Notes under the pieces: generated by a model
Databases searched by the model: none
The model's input: only the letters and a program-made list of their open reading frames with translations
What the model was told of the DNA's origin: nothing
NCBI RefSeq assembly: GCF_947179165.1
Contig: NC_077242.1
Location: forward strand, 52,523,097 to 52,587,096
Length of the DNA: 64,000 nucleotides
From: Solanum dulcamara
Lineage: Eukaryota; Streptophyta; Magnoliopsida; Solanales; Solanaceae
Direction of reading: 5' to 3'
Program-made: the position numbers and the translations under genes
In this document: positions 33,655 to 45,239 of the stretch, piece by piece
Position numbering within the stretch: position 1 is the stretch's first letter
How the letters are laid out: each line of letters starts with the position of its first letter

Positions 33655-36600
33655 AGTTTACTATGACCTACCAGTAGGCAAGCCAACCCATATCCCAAAA
33701 CTATAAATAATGGGATGTAAAGGTAGAACACCAAAATTCAACTACAATAGTAACAAAGTAACAGGCAAACCAAAACTATATGCAAATAAAAGACCCCTCC
33801 TAAAACCTAGAAGTCACATGTACAGAGCTACTAACAAAAACAATATAAGTCTTAAAAGTGGACCAAAGAAATAAGAATTTCTCAAAAAGCAAAATAAAGG
33901 TCAATATATACACAAAAAAGGAAAAGGGTTAATCTAGGACGTCGTATGCTCACCCTCGCCTCCAAATAAGACTGCTACTAGCTCGAGATCAGCGCTAATA
34001 GTTTGTGCTTGAACCTGCATCATGAAAATAGATACAAAGTATAGTATGAGTATAAAAACAATAGGTACCCATGGCATCATAGGCCGACTGTGCTTGAAAA
34101 GAAGAAGTAATATGAAATGTAAGAATCTAAACCACTGCTAGAAATAAGAATAGGAAAGTCTAATAGATATGGACACGAGCGTACTCACACACAATGAAAA
34201 AGAGAGAAGCTAACTAAATCTGTCAAGCTCCCATAAACCCAACGAGTATGCTTGCGCAAGGGTTTAAAAGTAAAAATCCGAATAGACTCCCATAAGCTCA
34301 ACAGGAGCAAAAATAGTTAGAGTGAACTGAAAGAATTCGATGAAGTACCAACAATGCCACAACTTTCCGTGGACTTGAAAAGAACCATTATGTGAGCCTG
34401 AAGCATTTAGCCAAAAGCTAGTAAGAGTTAAGAACTTAAACAAAAGATTACTCAAGGATCAGGGACTTGAACTGAGATTTGGAGTAACCAAGGACTTTAA
34501 CTAAGGGTAAGGATAGTCATGGACTTGAACCAAGTGTAAAGAAGACCAATGATTTGATATGAGGTAAAAGTAGCTATGGACTTGAACCAAGGCTGTATAT
34601 GGTGGTGGAATTGAACCGTAGCTAAGTAAAGCTAGGGACTTGAACCTAGGCTATAATGCTAGAGCAAGGACTTGAACCATGCCTGATAGAGTGAATTAGG
34701 GACTTGAACCACGAATAGAGGCAAATCGATAAGAAATAGGATCAATGGCTAACCGAGTATCACGAGGAGTACCTTTAATCCAAGTGCCATCAATAAATCA
34801 CTCTAGCCCAAACCACATCCAACCAGAATCGATGACTAGACTTCCAAACCGAGAATCAAGTGATACGGGACCGGAAAAATCATGGAATTATAGATATATG
34901 GTTCCTAGAGCAGTGTTACGGCCTAGAAAATCCCAGACTATCAGACTCAAGTCTTCTATATCAGTCTACAAGGAGTTAAGTTGTTCAAACTGATAAAGGA
35001 TAAGTTTCAAGGCCTAACGGATCTAAAAGTATGCAAGTCTATGGCAATAACTAGTCTAGACCTAGAATAAGGACAAACATGCTTCCAACGATATAAAAAA
35101 CAACATGAATACACATAACAAGGTATGAATGATCAACGAGAATAGTAGGCCTGCTTCAATAACCCAAAATACCCGAAAATAGAGCCTAAGGCATGGTTTC
35201 TAGGAATTTAGCATGCTAGACCACAAATTACCCCCAAACTCATGCAAATGAACATACAAGTGCTTAAACATGCTCAGACTAAGGAAAGGGAAGTCGTAGC
35301 TTTCTTGTAGGCCGATCGTGCGCATCATATCAAGAAGTTGAAGCTTTTCTCTTTCGTACAGCCTCAGAGTACTGCCATGCTATCAAAACTAGAATCATAA
35401 TATCAATATGATTATTTTGACACTAAAATTATCAAATTTAGGGACGGACCAATTTCAGAGACAAAATGGGAATGTAGGACCCACTTTGGTAATTCCAGAA
35501 CTGATTCTGTAAAAGGTTTCTAAATAATACCCAAAATTTATGCTCCAAAATGGAACATAATTCAGGGATAAGAAAAGCCCCAAACCAAACATGCAATAAA
35601 TTTACTAATTTCCACCATTAAAGCATAAGGACTGCAGTTAGAACATGAAAATAACCTCCGATAAAGCCTCCCTGACACTTTACAAAGTTAACCACGCGTT
35701 AACCAAAACATTACCTACAATCCTAGTTTTGAATCACCTAAATTGGACCTCTAGAGCTCAAGATATGGCTATTTGAAGTTATGAAGAAAGGCTAATTCCT
35801 TGGCCTGTATATTCAAAGTAATAAGACAAGATTGACCTTCGCAAATGCAGCCCACAAATGCAATCCGCGAACGCAGAGGTTACAAGGATTTACCTTCTCG
35901 AAAATGGCCAAAGTCCCGCGAATGTGAAGGCAAAGGAAACAAGGCTCAGCGAACACAGCCCAAGCCTCGCAATCGTAGAGATAGAGAAGGCAAGCCTCCG
36001 TGAATGTGGCTTGAGCCTAGCAAATGCGGAGGTCAATGCACTTGGCTTCCACGAATATGGCTCAGCACCTATAAATGTGAAGGCAAAAAAGGCCTTCCAC
36101 CAGCACAGTATTGTAATAACACTTTGGCTGATTCCCAAATTTCTAATAGGGTGCTCGGGATTGGTTCAGAATCCCGTGCACACAAACAAGATATGCTACC
36201 CCACCAATTTGACTTTTCGGACTCAAGGCGCATTCGAAATTCCCATACAAGATCATTTTACTGAAAAGTGGGTCCCACACCCAAGTGTTATTTTTAGCTA
36301 ATTTCTACAACAAGCCTTGGGATTCAAGTAGAGGCCTCAGAAAGAAAACAAAGGATCGTTCTAGACCAAACTCGATATTCCGAAACTAACCATACTGATG
36401 GAATTTTTATATGAGTGTGTTTTCCAAAAATATTGATCAAAGTCAAACTTTGGCCAAATTTCAAAGGGTAAAACGCCAAATGACCCAAAACTCATACCAA
36501 AAGCCTCGATTCTCATGCCAACTATGCTAATGACCTAATTTTACCATTTTGGAGCTAATGGAACTATCACAATTCTGTTCTGAGGTTGTTTACCTGATGT

Positions 36601-36767
36601 TATGACCAAAATCAACTTTTCAAATTATAAAAACTCAAAAATAAGAAAATGGGACTAGACCCAAATGAACGACCAGACGACAGAACAGTCAATGCCTACT
36701 TGCATAAATGACTTAGGGTCTCTATAAGAACGCTCTAAATGAAAAAATGATCTGGAGGGTCATTACA
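33655..36767 (-). repeat. Family B LTR, minus strand (about 3113 bp)
   Basis: It is an inverted, diverged copy of the preceding LTR; its minus-strand start is TGTAATGACCC, ending at 36767. The next bases, ACATCC, are the complement of GGATGT, the bases that precede the LTR start in family B, so this was a 3' LTR of a minus-strand element whose internal part is gone. The tail-to-tail junction with the plus LTR is near 33655. Confidence 0.82.
34363..34710 (-). repeat. GGTTCAAGTCC repeat array, inverted copy
   Basis: Exact GGACTTGAACC, the complement of the B-box-like 11-mer, occurs at 34521, 34578, 34636, 34668 and 34700; variants lie near 34374, 34464 and 34610. Five exact copies persist here as in the plus LTR, although the intervening sequences differ. 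Confidence 0.85.
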
Positions 36768-38115
36768 ACATCCAGACCTCTAGAGCTCAAGACATAGCTA
36801 TTTGAAGTTATGAACAAAGGGCTGATCGTGTGGCTTTTTAATTCAAAGCTAGGAATGCGGGTAAATTTTTGGAGAATGCATGGTTACTTTGGAAAGTGTC
36901 AGGAAGTCTTTAAATGAGGTAATTTTCGTGTTCTAACTGATGTCCTTATGCTTTAATGGTGGAAATTGGTGAATTTATTGCATGTTTGGTTTGGGGTTGT
37001 TCCTAGTTTCAAATTGTGTTCCATTTTGGAACACAAGTTTGGGGTAGTATTTAGGAACTTTTCACGGAGTCAATTTTTGAATTATCAAAGTGGGTCCTAT
37101 ATTTTCATTTTTGACTTCGAAATTGGTCTGTCCTCGAATTTGATAATTTTAGTGTCAAAATGACCATATTAACATTATGATACTATTTTTAATAGTGTGG
37201 TAGCGTTCTGATGCAGTACGGAAGGGAAAAGCTCCAGCTACTTGATTTGGAGTGTGTGCGATTGGCCTACAGGATGGCTACGACTTCCTTCTCCTTAGAC
37301 TGAGAATGTTTAAGCATTTGTATGTTGATTTGTATATGATTGGCAGTAATTAGTTGTCGAGCATGCTAAATTCCTAGAAATCATGCCTTAGGCTCTATTT
37401 TTGGGTATTTTAGGTTATTGAAGTAGTCCTACTATTCTGATTAATTATCCATACATTGTGGTGTGTATTGGTGTGGTTATATCGGTTGAAGCATGTTTGG
37501 CCTTAGTCTAGGCCTAGACTAGTGATTGTCATAGACTTGCGTACTTTGGAGCCGTTAGGACTTGAAACTTCTCCAACATTGCTTCGGATAGCTTAGCTTC
37601 CTGTAGACTGATATAGCAGACTTGAGTTTGATAATCTAGGCCTTATTTAGGCAGTAACACCTCTCTTGGAACCATATATCCATAATTCCTTGATTTTACC
37701 AGTCCTGTATCACTTAATTCTTGCTTTAGAAGTCTACTCATCAATTTTGGTTGAATGTGGTTTGGGCTGGAGTGATATATTGATGGCACTCGGATTGGGG
37801 GTACTCCCCATGATGCCCGATTGGCCGTTGATCCTAATTCTGACCAATTCGCCTCTATTCATGGTTCAAGTCACTAATTCAATCCACAAGGCGTGGTTCA
37901 AGTCCTTGCCTTGATATTATAGCCTCGGCTTAAGTCTATGGATTTACTTAGCCATGGTTCAAGTTCACCACTGTTTACAGCCTTGGTTTAAGTCCATGGC
38001 TACTTTTTAGCCTTTTACCCTTACATCCTATCGCTCGCAATTTCGAGATATAGGTTGACTTGCCTACTTGTGGGTCATACTAGACACCATCATGACTCAT
38101 TGAATAGGGTTGTGA
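36768..38115 (+). repeat. Third family B LTR, partial and rearranged
   Basis: 36774-36846 is LTR sequence in minus orientation; from about 36840 on it is LTR sequence in plus orientation, joined at ATTCAAAGCTA. The plus part follows the 31100-33654 LTR, lacks the MITE, has lost most of the GGTTCAAGTCC array and the region after it (jump near 38010), and ends GGGTTGTGACA at 38115. No primer site follows, so it is a right-hand LTR end; 43 bp of other sequence separate it from T3. Confidence 0.75.
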
Positions 38116-38158
38116 CACAAGCGATTGGTAAATTTATATATATTGTAACGATATGTTC

Positions 38159-40380
38159 TATCACGACCCAAGCCTAGGGACTAGAAGTGACATGGCAAAT
38201 GAAGCACCCAGAGGTACCTCATCTAAACCTCTTAGCATTCATTGATCATCTCATCGGTAATGATTTACAACTCAAGTGGAAACATAAGAGATATAGAGAC
38301 TAAGGGGCTTCACATTCAATACAAGTCAAAGACAACATAACATCCTTTACTATATCCAACAATACCTTCTACATCAAGACTTGATGGGGGATAAGACATA
38401 TACCTAGCACACCCTCAACATTAGGTCAAAACACCAAAACATAACTTAAGTGTCTAAATATAACATAAGCTAGATAGGATAGAAGTGTTGTTCTCGAAAC
38501 ATAGGAACTCACCAAAGTGATAGCCTTCAACGATCAACTAATCCACGGGGAAGAGAGTGTGGAGGAACTTCGGTCCCTATATGGTGATATAATGTAGGCA
38601 AAAGTATGCGTTAGTACTTTGAATGTACTTAGTATGTGAGTATGCTTTGAAATAAAGAACATAAGGGAGAGACATGTATAAGCAATATGCATAGGTGAAT
38701 GCATGCATGAGAAATCATCATGTGAAACCTTAAAATATTCATTTTGTGGGGAAGTGACCATAACCGACATTTAAGACCATGCGAGCTATTATATGGAATC
38801 CAACATATCGCCCTGCATTGGCATAGGGAGACTACTTGCCAGGTAGAACTCCAATCAACTTTAAATATTCTTTAACTTTTGATGGCTACAAAGGCCTAAC
38901 CTACAAGGGCTCCTATGGTGGTACCTAGTTAATGCAACATGAGATTTTACTTAAGGACCCCTTTGGTCGAGTCTCCATCTACATGCTATATTTGGTGCTT
39001 GGTCAAATCCCATGGAATAACATTTAAACATCAATATAGCATAAGCATTATATAACTTTAGCATTTAAACATCAATCATTGGAATATCGCATTAAAATAT
39101 TTCATTTGATTCAATGTGAGAATTGTCCTTTCACATTGAAACCTTACTTAGTCTAAGAAGCCCTTTTATCAATCGATCATTTCATAAGGACTTCCTTTCA
39201 TATGCATTTTCTTCATAACATTTATTGGAGTCAAACTTTATTTTAACTTTACTTTATCATAAGAAACTAGGTGGGTTCATATCAATCAACCTTCATATCA
39301 TTTGATAAAAGATAGCATGCATGAGAGTGAAAGAATGCATCATTTAAAACATCTTAAAATAACCCACCATATACACTTTAAACCCACTTTCAAGCCTTCA
39401 TATAGGCACTTTAGCAAATCATTCATTTCATGAAATGGAGAGTCAATATGTATCAATATAAGTAAACAAACTTCAAATATATCATAATTTATGCATTTGA
39501 AATCATCATGTAAAATCCCATATGATTTCATCATTAAAAAATTAAGATGCTAAGTTGAGAAAATATTTGGGCTCCATGGGTGGAAAAACCCATGGATAAA
39601 AACCGACATACCTTGAAGAAAATAAAAATCCCAAGAATACTTGAGGAAGAAAGGAGACTTGAATGCCTTGAATTTCGAAACCCTAACTTTGTCTTGAAGC
39701 TCCTGGGAGGGTTTGAGATAAGGGGAATTTAGTATATTGAGTCTAAGTGTATTGAATGAGGCCTTGGAAGGGACTTTAGGTAGAGGGTTTCAGCCTCTAA
39801 TACGACATCATTTTGAATGAAAATGCTGGAAAAGACTAGAATGCCCCTTCAAAAATCTTGTCGAAAGAGACTTCACAGTCCGTAGTTCTCATCACGGTCT
39901 GTGGTAGGGTCCCATGATAAGGGACTTAGAGAAATTTGGGAAAAGGACTTGTAGGGTAGTCTCTGAAGTTTCTTCACGGACACCTTAAAGTCTGTAAAAA
40001 GCATCACAGCTCGTGAAGTGTGGTCGTGGTGCAGGTCCTGTAGAAGGCCTGCAGAAGTGGCCACCATGGACCACACCATGGCCCGTGGTGATCATTCATG
40101 GACCTTACCTAGGATAATTCCTGAGGGTCTTGGCGAGGGCTCACCATGGAGGGATTCATAGACCGTGATTCTCTCTACGGACCGTAATCCTCCATCGTGA
40201 TATGTCCCCTGTACTCTAAGTCTCTGAATCTCCGCCACAGTGGCTCGCCATGGCCTGTGGTCCTTACTATGGTTCGTGATGGCTTCTGTGGTCGTCTTCA
40301 GGTGCCAATTTCTTCAACTTCTCTGAAAATTAACCCTTGGTTCCTTGGTTTAGGACCTTTCATATTTCTAGGGTCTTACA
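38159..40380 (-). repeat. 3' LTR of T3 (2222 bp)
   Basis: On the minus strand it begins TGTAAGACCC (ending at 40380) and finishes GGGTCGTGATA at 38159, where CA has become TA. The U5 half aligns with T2 and the solo LTR. ACATACCTTG at 39606-39615 is the complement of the donor-like motif. Confidence 0.88.
39870..40300 (-). repeat. CACGG/CCGTG word array in the T3 LTR
   Basis: Words such as CACGGTCTGTGG, TTCACGGACACC, CCATGGCCCGTGG, TAGACCGTGA and TACGGACCGTAA recur every 20-60 bp in the U3 part. The related T2 LTR has no such array at the corresponding place. Confidence 0.7.
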
Positions 40381-40398
40381 ACATCTGCCCCTTGGGAA

Positions 40399-40414
40399 CA
40401 TTCATCCTCAACTG
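40399..40414 (-). promoter_or_regulatory. Hairpin before the T3 3' LTR (imperfect)
   Basis: On the minus strand CAGTTG and TGAATG flank AGGA; pairing includes one mismatch and two wobbles. It ends 18 nt before the LTR. The purine tract CCCAAGGGGCAGATG lies between. Confidence 0.6.
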
Positions 40415-40619
40415 AGAACTACTGATATAGAAGAGCACATGGCATGAGGACTAGCAACCCAACATATATGCAATGACATTCGAAATGCATCAAACATGAA
40501 ACCTTTAAGCTTTTGCATAAAACATAACTTTAAAATTCAACTTCATGAATATGCATGCATATGAAGAGTTGGAAAACCGAAACATAAGATCCTTAAATAC
40601 TTGATCATGGAGGACTTAT

Positions 40620-43495
40620 TACCTTAGGCTTGAGTAGAATGAAAAGATGAGGGTAACGTTTCATCATGTCCTCTTTCGCTTTCCATGTAGCACCTTAAAG
40701 TTGTTGATTCCTCCAAAGTACTTTAACGAATACAACTTCTTTGTTCCTAAATCTCTTGACTTGCTGGTCCAAAATCTCGATCAGAAACTCTTTATAGGTC
40801 AACTTCTCCTCAACATTCACTACCTCCAAAGGCACAATGGAATTAGGATCTCCCACACATTTCCTCAACATTGACACATGGAACACCAGATGAATCATGG
40901 TTATTTCTGAAGGTAATTCCAATTCATAGGCAACCTTGCCCACTAGTTGTAAGATTCTATAAGGCCCTACATACCTAGGAGTCAATTTTTCTTTCTAACC
41001 AAACCGAACCACAACCTTCATAGGTGAAACCTTCAAATACACCCAAACTCAAGATCCATTCTTCTAATGTCGGAATATGACTTTTGATGACTTAGATCCG
41101 TCTTCAACCTTTCTGTAATAATATTCACCTTCTCTAAAGCATCAAGTACCAAATCAATACCTAACAATGTCATCTCACCAACTTCGAACCAACCAACTAG
41201 ATCTATATCATCTCCCATACAAAGACTCAAACGATGCCATCTCGATACTTGAGTGGTAACTATTATTATAGGAAACCTCAATGAGCGATAGGTAATCAAC
41301 CCAACTCTCTTTGAACTCCAGCACACAAGACCTTAACATATCCTCTAGGGTTTGAATTTTCCTTTTAGCTTGCCTATCGGTTTGAGGATGGAATGCGGTG
41401 TTTAACATTACTTTAGTACCGAGGCTCTTTTAAAATGATCTCTAAAAGTGAGAAGTGAATTGAGTACCACAATCCAAAATGATTGACAACGGGACACCAT
41501 GCAACCTCACCAACTCCTGAATATATAACTTTGCATAATCTTTGGTCCTATAGGAAGTCTTAACTGGTAGGAAGAGAGCCGACTTAGTCATTCTATCAAC
41601 AATCACCCAAATCGAATCATGTTGCTTCTGAGTGTGAGGCAAACCCACTACAAAATCCATATTCACATTTTCACACTTCTAAGTAGGAATTTCAATATCC
41701 TGTGCTAGGCCACCCAGCCTTTGATGCCCGACCTTCACTTGTTGGCAATTCGGATATTCGGACACAAACCTTGCTATGTCATTCTTCATGCCACCACACC
41801 AATAGAACTCCTTTAAATCTCGATAAATTTTCGTCGAACCAGGATGAATGGAGTATGAAGAATTATTAGCCTCCATCAAGATCAAATTCCTTAGGCTATC
41901 CACATCCAGAACACACAACCGACCCTGGTAATATAACACCCTATCTTCCTCTTGTGAAAATACCTCTACCTTATTTTCCTTCACCAACATCTTTAACTCG
42001 ACAAGCGTCGGGTCACGATATTATTTTGACTGAACATCCACCACCAAGGAGGATTCAGACCCATTTTGAACAACCATACCACCAGTATCGGTACCACACA
42101 ACTTCACCCCTGACCTAGCCAATCAGTGAACATCTTCACCAACTCTCTCTTTCCTTCATCAAATTGGGTCACACTCCCCATAGACACTCTACTAAGTGCA
42201 TCGGCAACCACATTGACTTTTCCCGGATGATAATACACACTCATGTCATAATCCTTGAGAAGCTCTAGCCACCTTCTTTTTCTTAGATTGAGGTCCGTTT
42301 AGGTGAACACATATTAGAGGCTTTTATGATCGGTATACACATTTACATTACCCCATAAAGGTAATGCCGCCAAATTTTCAAAGCAGAAACAACGGCTACC
42401 AACTCAAGATCATGGGTAGGGTAGTTACTCTCATGCAGCCTAGAAGCATAGGCTATAACTCTTCCATTTTGCATCAATACACAACCCAAACCAATCTTTG
42501 AAGCATCGTAATAATCCACAAACCCTTCTAATCCTTCGGGTAGAGTCAAAATAGGAGCAGAGGTAAGTCGATATTTCAAAGTTTGGAAACTTCTTTTACA
42601 CTCATCCGTCCATATGAATTTCGCCTTCTTTTCAGTCAAATTTGTCACAGGAGATGAGATGGAAGAGAATCCTTCAACGAACCTTCAATAGTAACCAGCT
42701 AGACCCAAGAAACTCCTAATGTCCAAAGGAGACAATAGTCTGGGCCAATTCTTGACCGCTTCCATTTTCTTAGGATCCACCTTGATCCCTTGCCGGAAAT
42801 TATGTAACCAAGAAAGGCCACCTCCTTCAACCAAAACTCACACTTGCTAAATTTTGTAAATAATTGTCTATCCCTGAATATTTAGAGCACAAGCCTTAAA
42901 TGATCCTTATGTTCTTACTCACTCCGAGAGTAGATCAAAACATCATCAATGAACACCATAACAAAAGTATCAAGGTAGGGTTTGAACACCCTATTCATTA
43001 GTTAAATAAACACCGCCGATGCATTCGTCAACCTAAAACTCATCACCATAAACTTGAAGTGACCATACCTTGTCTGAAATATCATATTGGGAATGTCACA
43101 CTCCCTCACCCTTAGTTGATGATAATCGGACTGAAGATCGATCTTGGAGAAGTGAATCTCCCTTTGCAGTTGATCAAACAAATCATCTATCTTAGAAAGT
43201 GGATACTTTTTCTTAATAGTCACCTTATTCAGTTGACGGTAGCCTATGCACATTCGGAGTGACCCGTCCTTCTTTCTTACAAATAACATAGGAGCACCCC
43301 ATGGCGAAATACTAGGCCTTATGAACTCCTTTTCTAGCAAGTCCTTTAATTGTTCTTTCAACTCTTTCAATTCCGTTGGGGCCATTCGGTAAGGAGGAAT
43401 AGAGATAGGTTGGGTATCGGAGAGAAAATCGATACCAAAATCAACTTCTCTTTCGAGAGGGACACCAGAAAGGTCATCGAGAAAGACATCAGAAA
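40620..43495 (-). pseudogene. T3 pol: RT, RNase H, integrase, chromodomain (broken)
   Basis: Read right to left: [17 protein letters not shown] and [14 protein letters not shown] (43385-43250), [21 protein letters not shown]-like sequence and FRLTNAS (near 43010), FIDD near 42950 in another frame, RNase H ([15 protein letters not shown], 42530, with the usual Cys as Tyr; [12 protein letters not shown]), the integrase zinc region (HPGSTKIYRDL near 41840, YPNCQQVK with the first Cys as Tyr), core (MDFVVGL, DRMTKSALF, LDCGTQF where relatives have SDRGTQF), and RYVGPYRIL followed by a chromodomain-like VKVLWRN (40700). The second core motif has Cys in place of Arg after its Asp. Multiple stops and frameshifts. 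Confidence 0.88.
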
Positions 43496-43532
43496 ATGCA
43501 GTACACTGTTGTTGTGTACTGATAATGCATTG

Positions 43533-43584
<52 letters not shown>
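43533..43584. repeat. (CT)n(TA)n compound microsatellite
   Basis: About 12 CT units are followed by about 14 TA units, immediately right of the T3 truncation point. Confidence 0.95.
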
Positions 43585-43588
<4 letters not shown>

Positions 43589-44540
43589 CGATACATAAAT
43601 AGATTGATAGATATAAAGCTAAAATAAAAAGGTAATGTCACACCCTTTTTAGTCCACCACTGATATTTTTTTTATATATTTTTTTTTATCTCATATGTTT
43701 CTTAAAGTATTGCACAAAAAGTAAAGTTACTCTATCTAACTTTTTAAAAATAATTATTTTCATTGCTCAATTAACAGGGAACGTACTTAAATGCAACTTC
43801 AAAAATAATAAGTAGGATGAAAAAAAAATCAAATTTGAAATATAACTTCAATTTGAATTTAAAAGTTTTATGATCATATATATTGATTTTCAAATAAAAG
43901 AAAGAATTATTTCAAAAAAAGAGCATAATTTTTATGACTCAATAGGATAATGTATTTCATGCATTAATTGTCTCTGTAAACTTATAAGTTAGTAAAAGAA
44001 AAGCCATTTTTTATATCAACTTTATTTATTTTTATCATATAGAAGTATGAGCTATCACGTTCAACTATATATTTTATATTAAAATTAAAAAAATTAAATG
44101 AACTATATGTAAAGTAATTGAAATTTACATTGTATCTTAATTTTGTTTGGTTTGTTCTTGAAAGCTAATTAGAATAAAAAGGAGATTAATTTGATATTTG
44201 TCATGCATAATTGCACTATTTAATTGAACTCATCACTTGATATAAATTAGTCTTAATCAAATTTAAATGTATAACGTGTCCTCAAAAAAATAAATATATC
44301 AATATCACTAAATAGGATCATAGTTCTATGTTCCTTTTTGATGTGGCAAACCTAATCTAAAAAGACAAATATCTTTTCTTTTGATCATTTTTATGGTGTT
44401 TTAATTTATTTTGATGATTCATTTTATTCTTTGGTATCATCTTTTAATACGTAAAAAAAATTATGGATCTTCGCAAAATAAATTCTTTTTTTTATTTTAA
44501 ATTAATTTATAAATGATTATTTTTAAATTTTATTAATATA

Positions 44541-44568
44541 CCGTGTGAAGCACAATTAAGTTTACTAG
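44541..44568 (+). mobile_element. Helitron-like 3' terminus, copy 1
   Basis: A short hairpin around GTGTGAAGCAC is followed 11 nt later by ACTAG and then T, as expected for Helitron 3' ends (hairpin, then CTRR before a T). It resembles the end at 46849-46875. No 5' end was assigned. Confidence 0.4.
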
Positions 44569-44849
44569 TAAAAGTTAAAACTATTACGTTTAAATTCACA
44601 TTATAACTATGTACAAGTTTGCAATAAAATAATGAGAATAACAAATTTGATATATTACTAATGATAACATATTTTTCATCTTGAATTTGGACAAATACTT
44701 CTCACAAGTAAAGCCACATGTCATTCTACTTTATTTCCTAACAAATAAAAATTCTGCACCAAAATACAATATAAAATTAATAATTGTGGCAAAAATAAAA
44801 CAAAAAAAAAGAAGCTAAGAAATAACTTCTTTTTTTTTTGGAAATAAAT

Positions 44850-45200
44850 TAAAGTATATATATAAAGGAGAAACATAGACAAGGTGATGTGGCACCTCTC
44901 TATGATCTCCATTTACATTTATCTTTTTTCTCCTTCTTTGGCCTTTTTTTCTTATTTCAACTATTTATTTTATTGTAAAAGTAAATTACTTATTTTATTT
45001 CAAATAATTTTTTTATTAATAAAGGAACATTTACAAGAAAGACTCTTCACATGCCAATTCACAAGTAGTAATTATACATAACTCACACCTTTCTAATTTC
45101 TACTCTCAATAAACTTATTTTTCCTTTTTCTCTTTTTTTTATCTTCTTCTAATTATAAAATTAAAATATTTTTTAATTTTTTAAGTTTATGTTTTTCCTT

Positions 45201-45239
<39 letters not shown>

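Larger units (their letters stand above)
38159..43495 (-). mobile_element. T3: Ty3/gypsy chromovirus, minus strand, 5' part lost
   Basis: On the minus strand: RT, RNase H, integrase and chromodomain, then a hairpin, polypurine tract and 3' LTR. The left part of the element (gag, protease and 5' LTR, to the right here) is missing: coding similarity ends abruptly near 43495 at the FPDVF region before RT. It is close to T2 in pol and in the U5 half of the LTR, but its U3 is unrelated. Confidence 0.9.
43496..44849. other. AT-rich spacer after T3
   Basis: No protein similarity was recognised. The segment holds a CT/TA microsatellite (43533-43584) and a Helitron-like 3' end (44541-44568). Confidence 0.55.

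Noticed and set aside
35858..36301. Open frame of 147 residues in the minus family B LTR
   Set aside because: Its repeated peptide pattern comes from the decayed CpG word array on the opposite strand; no family resemblance.
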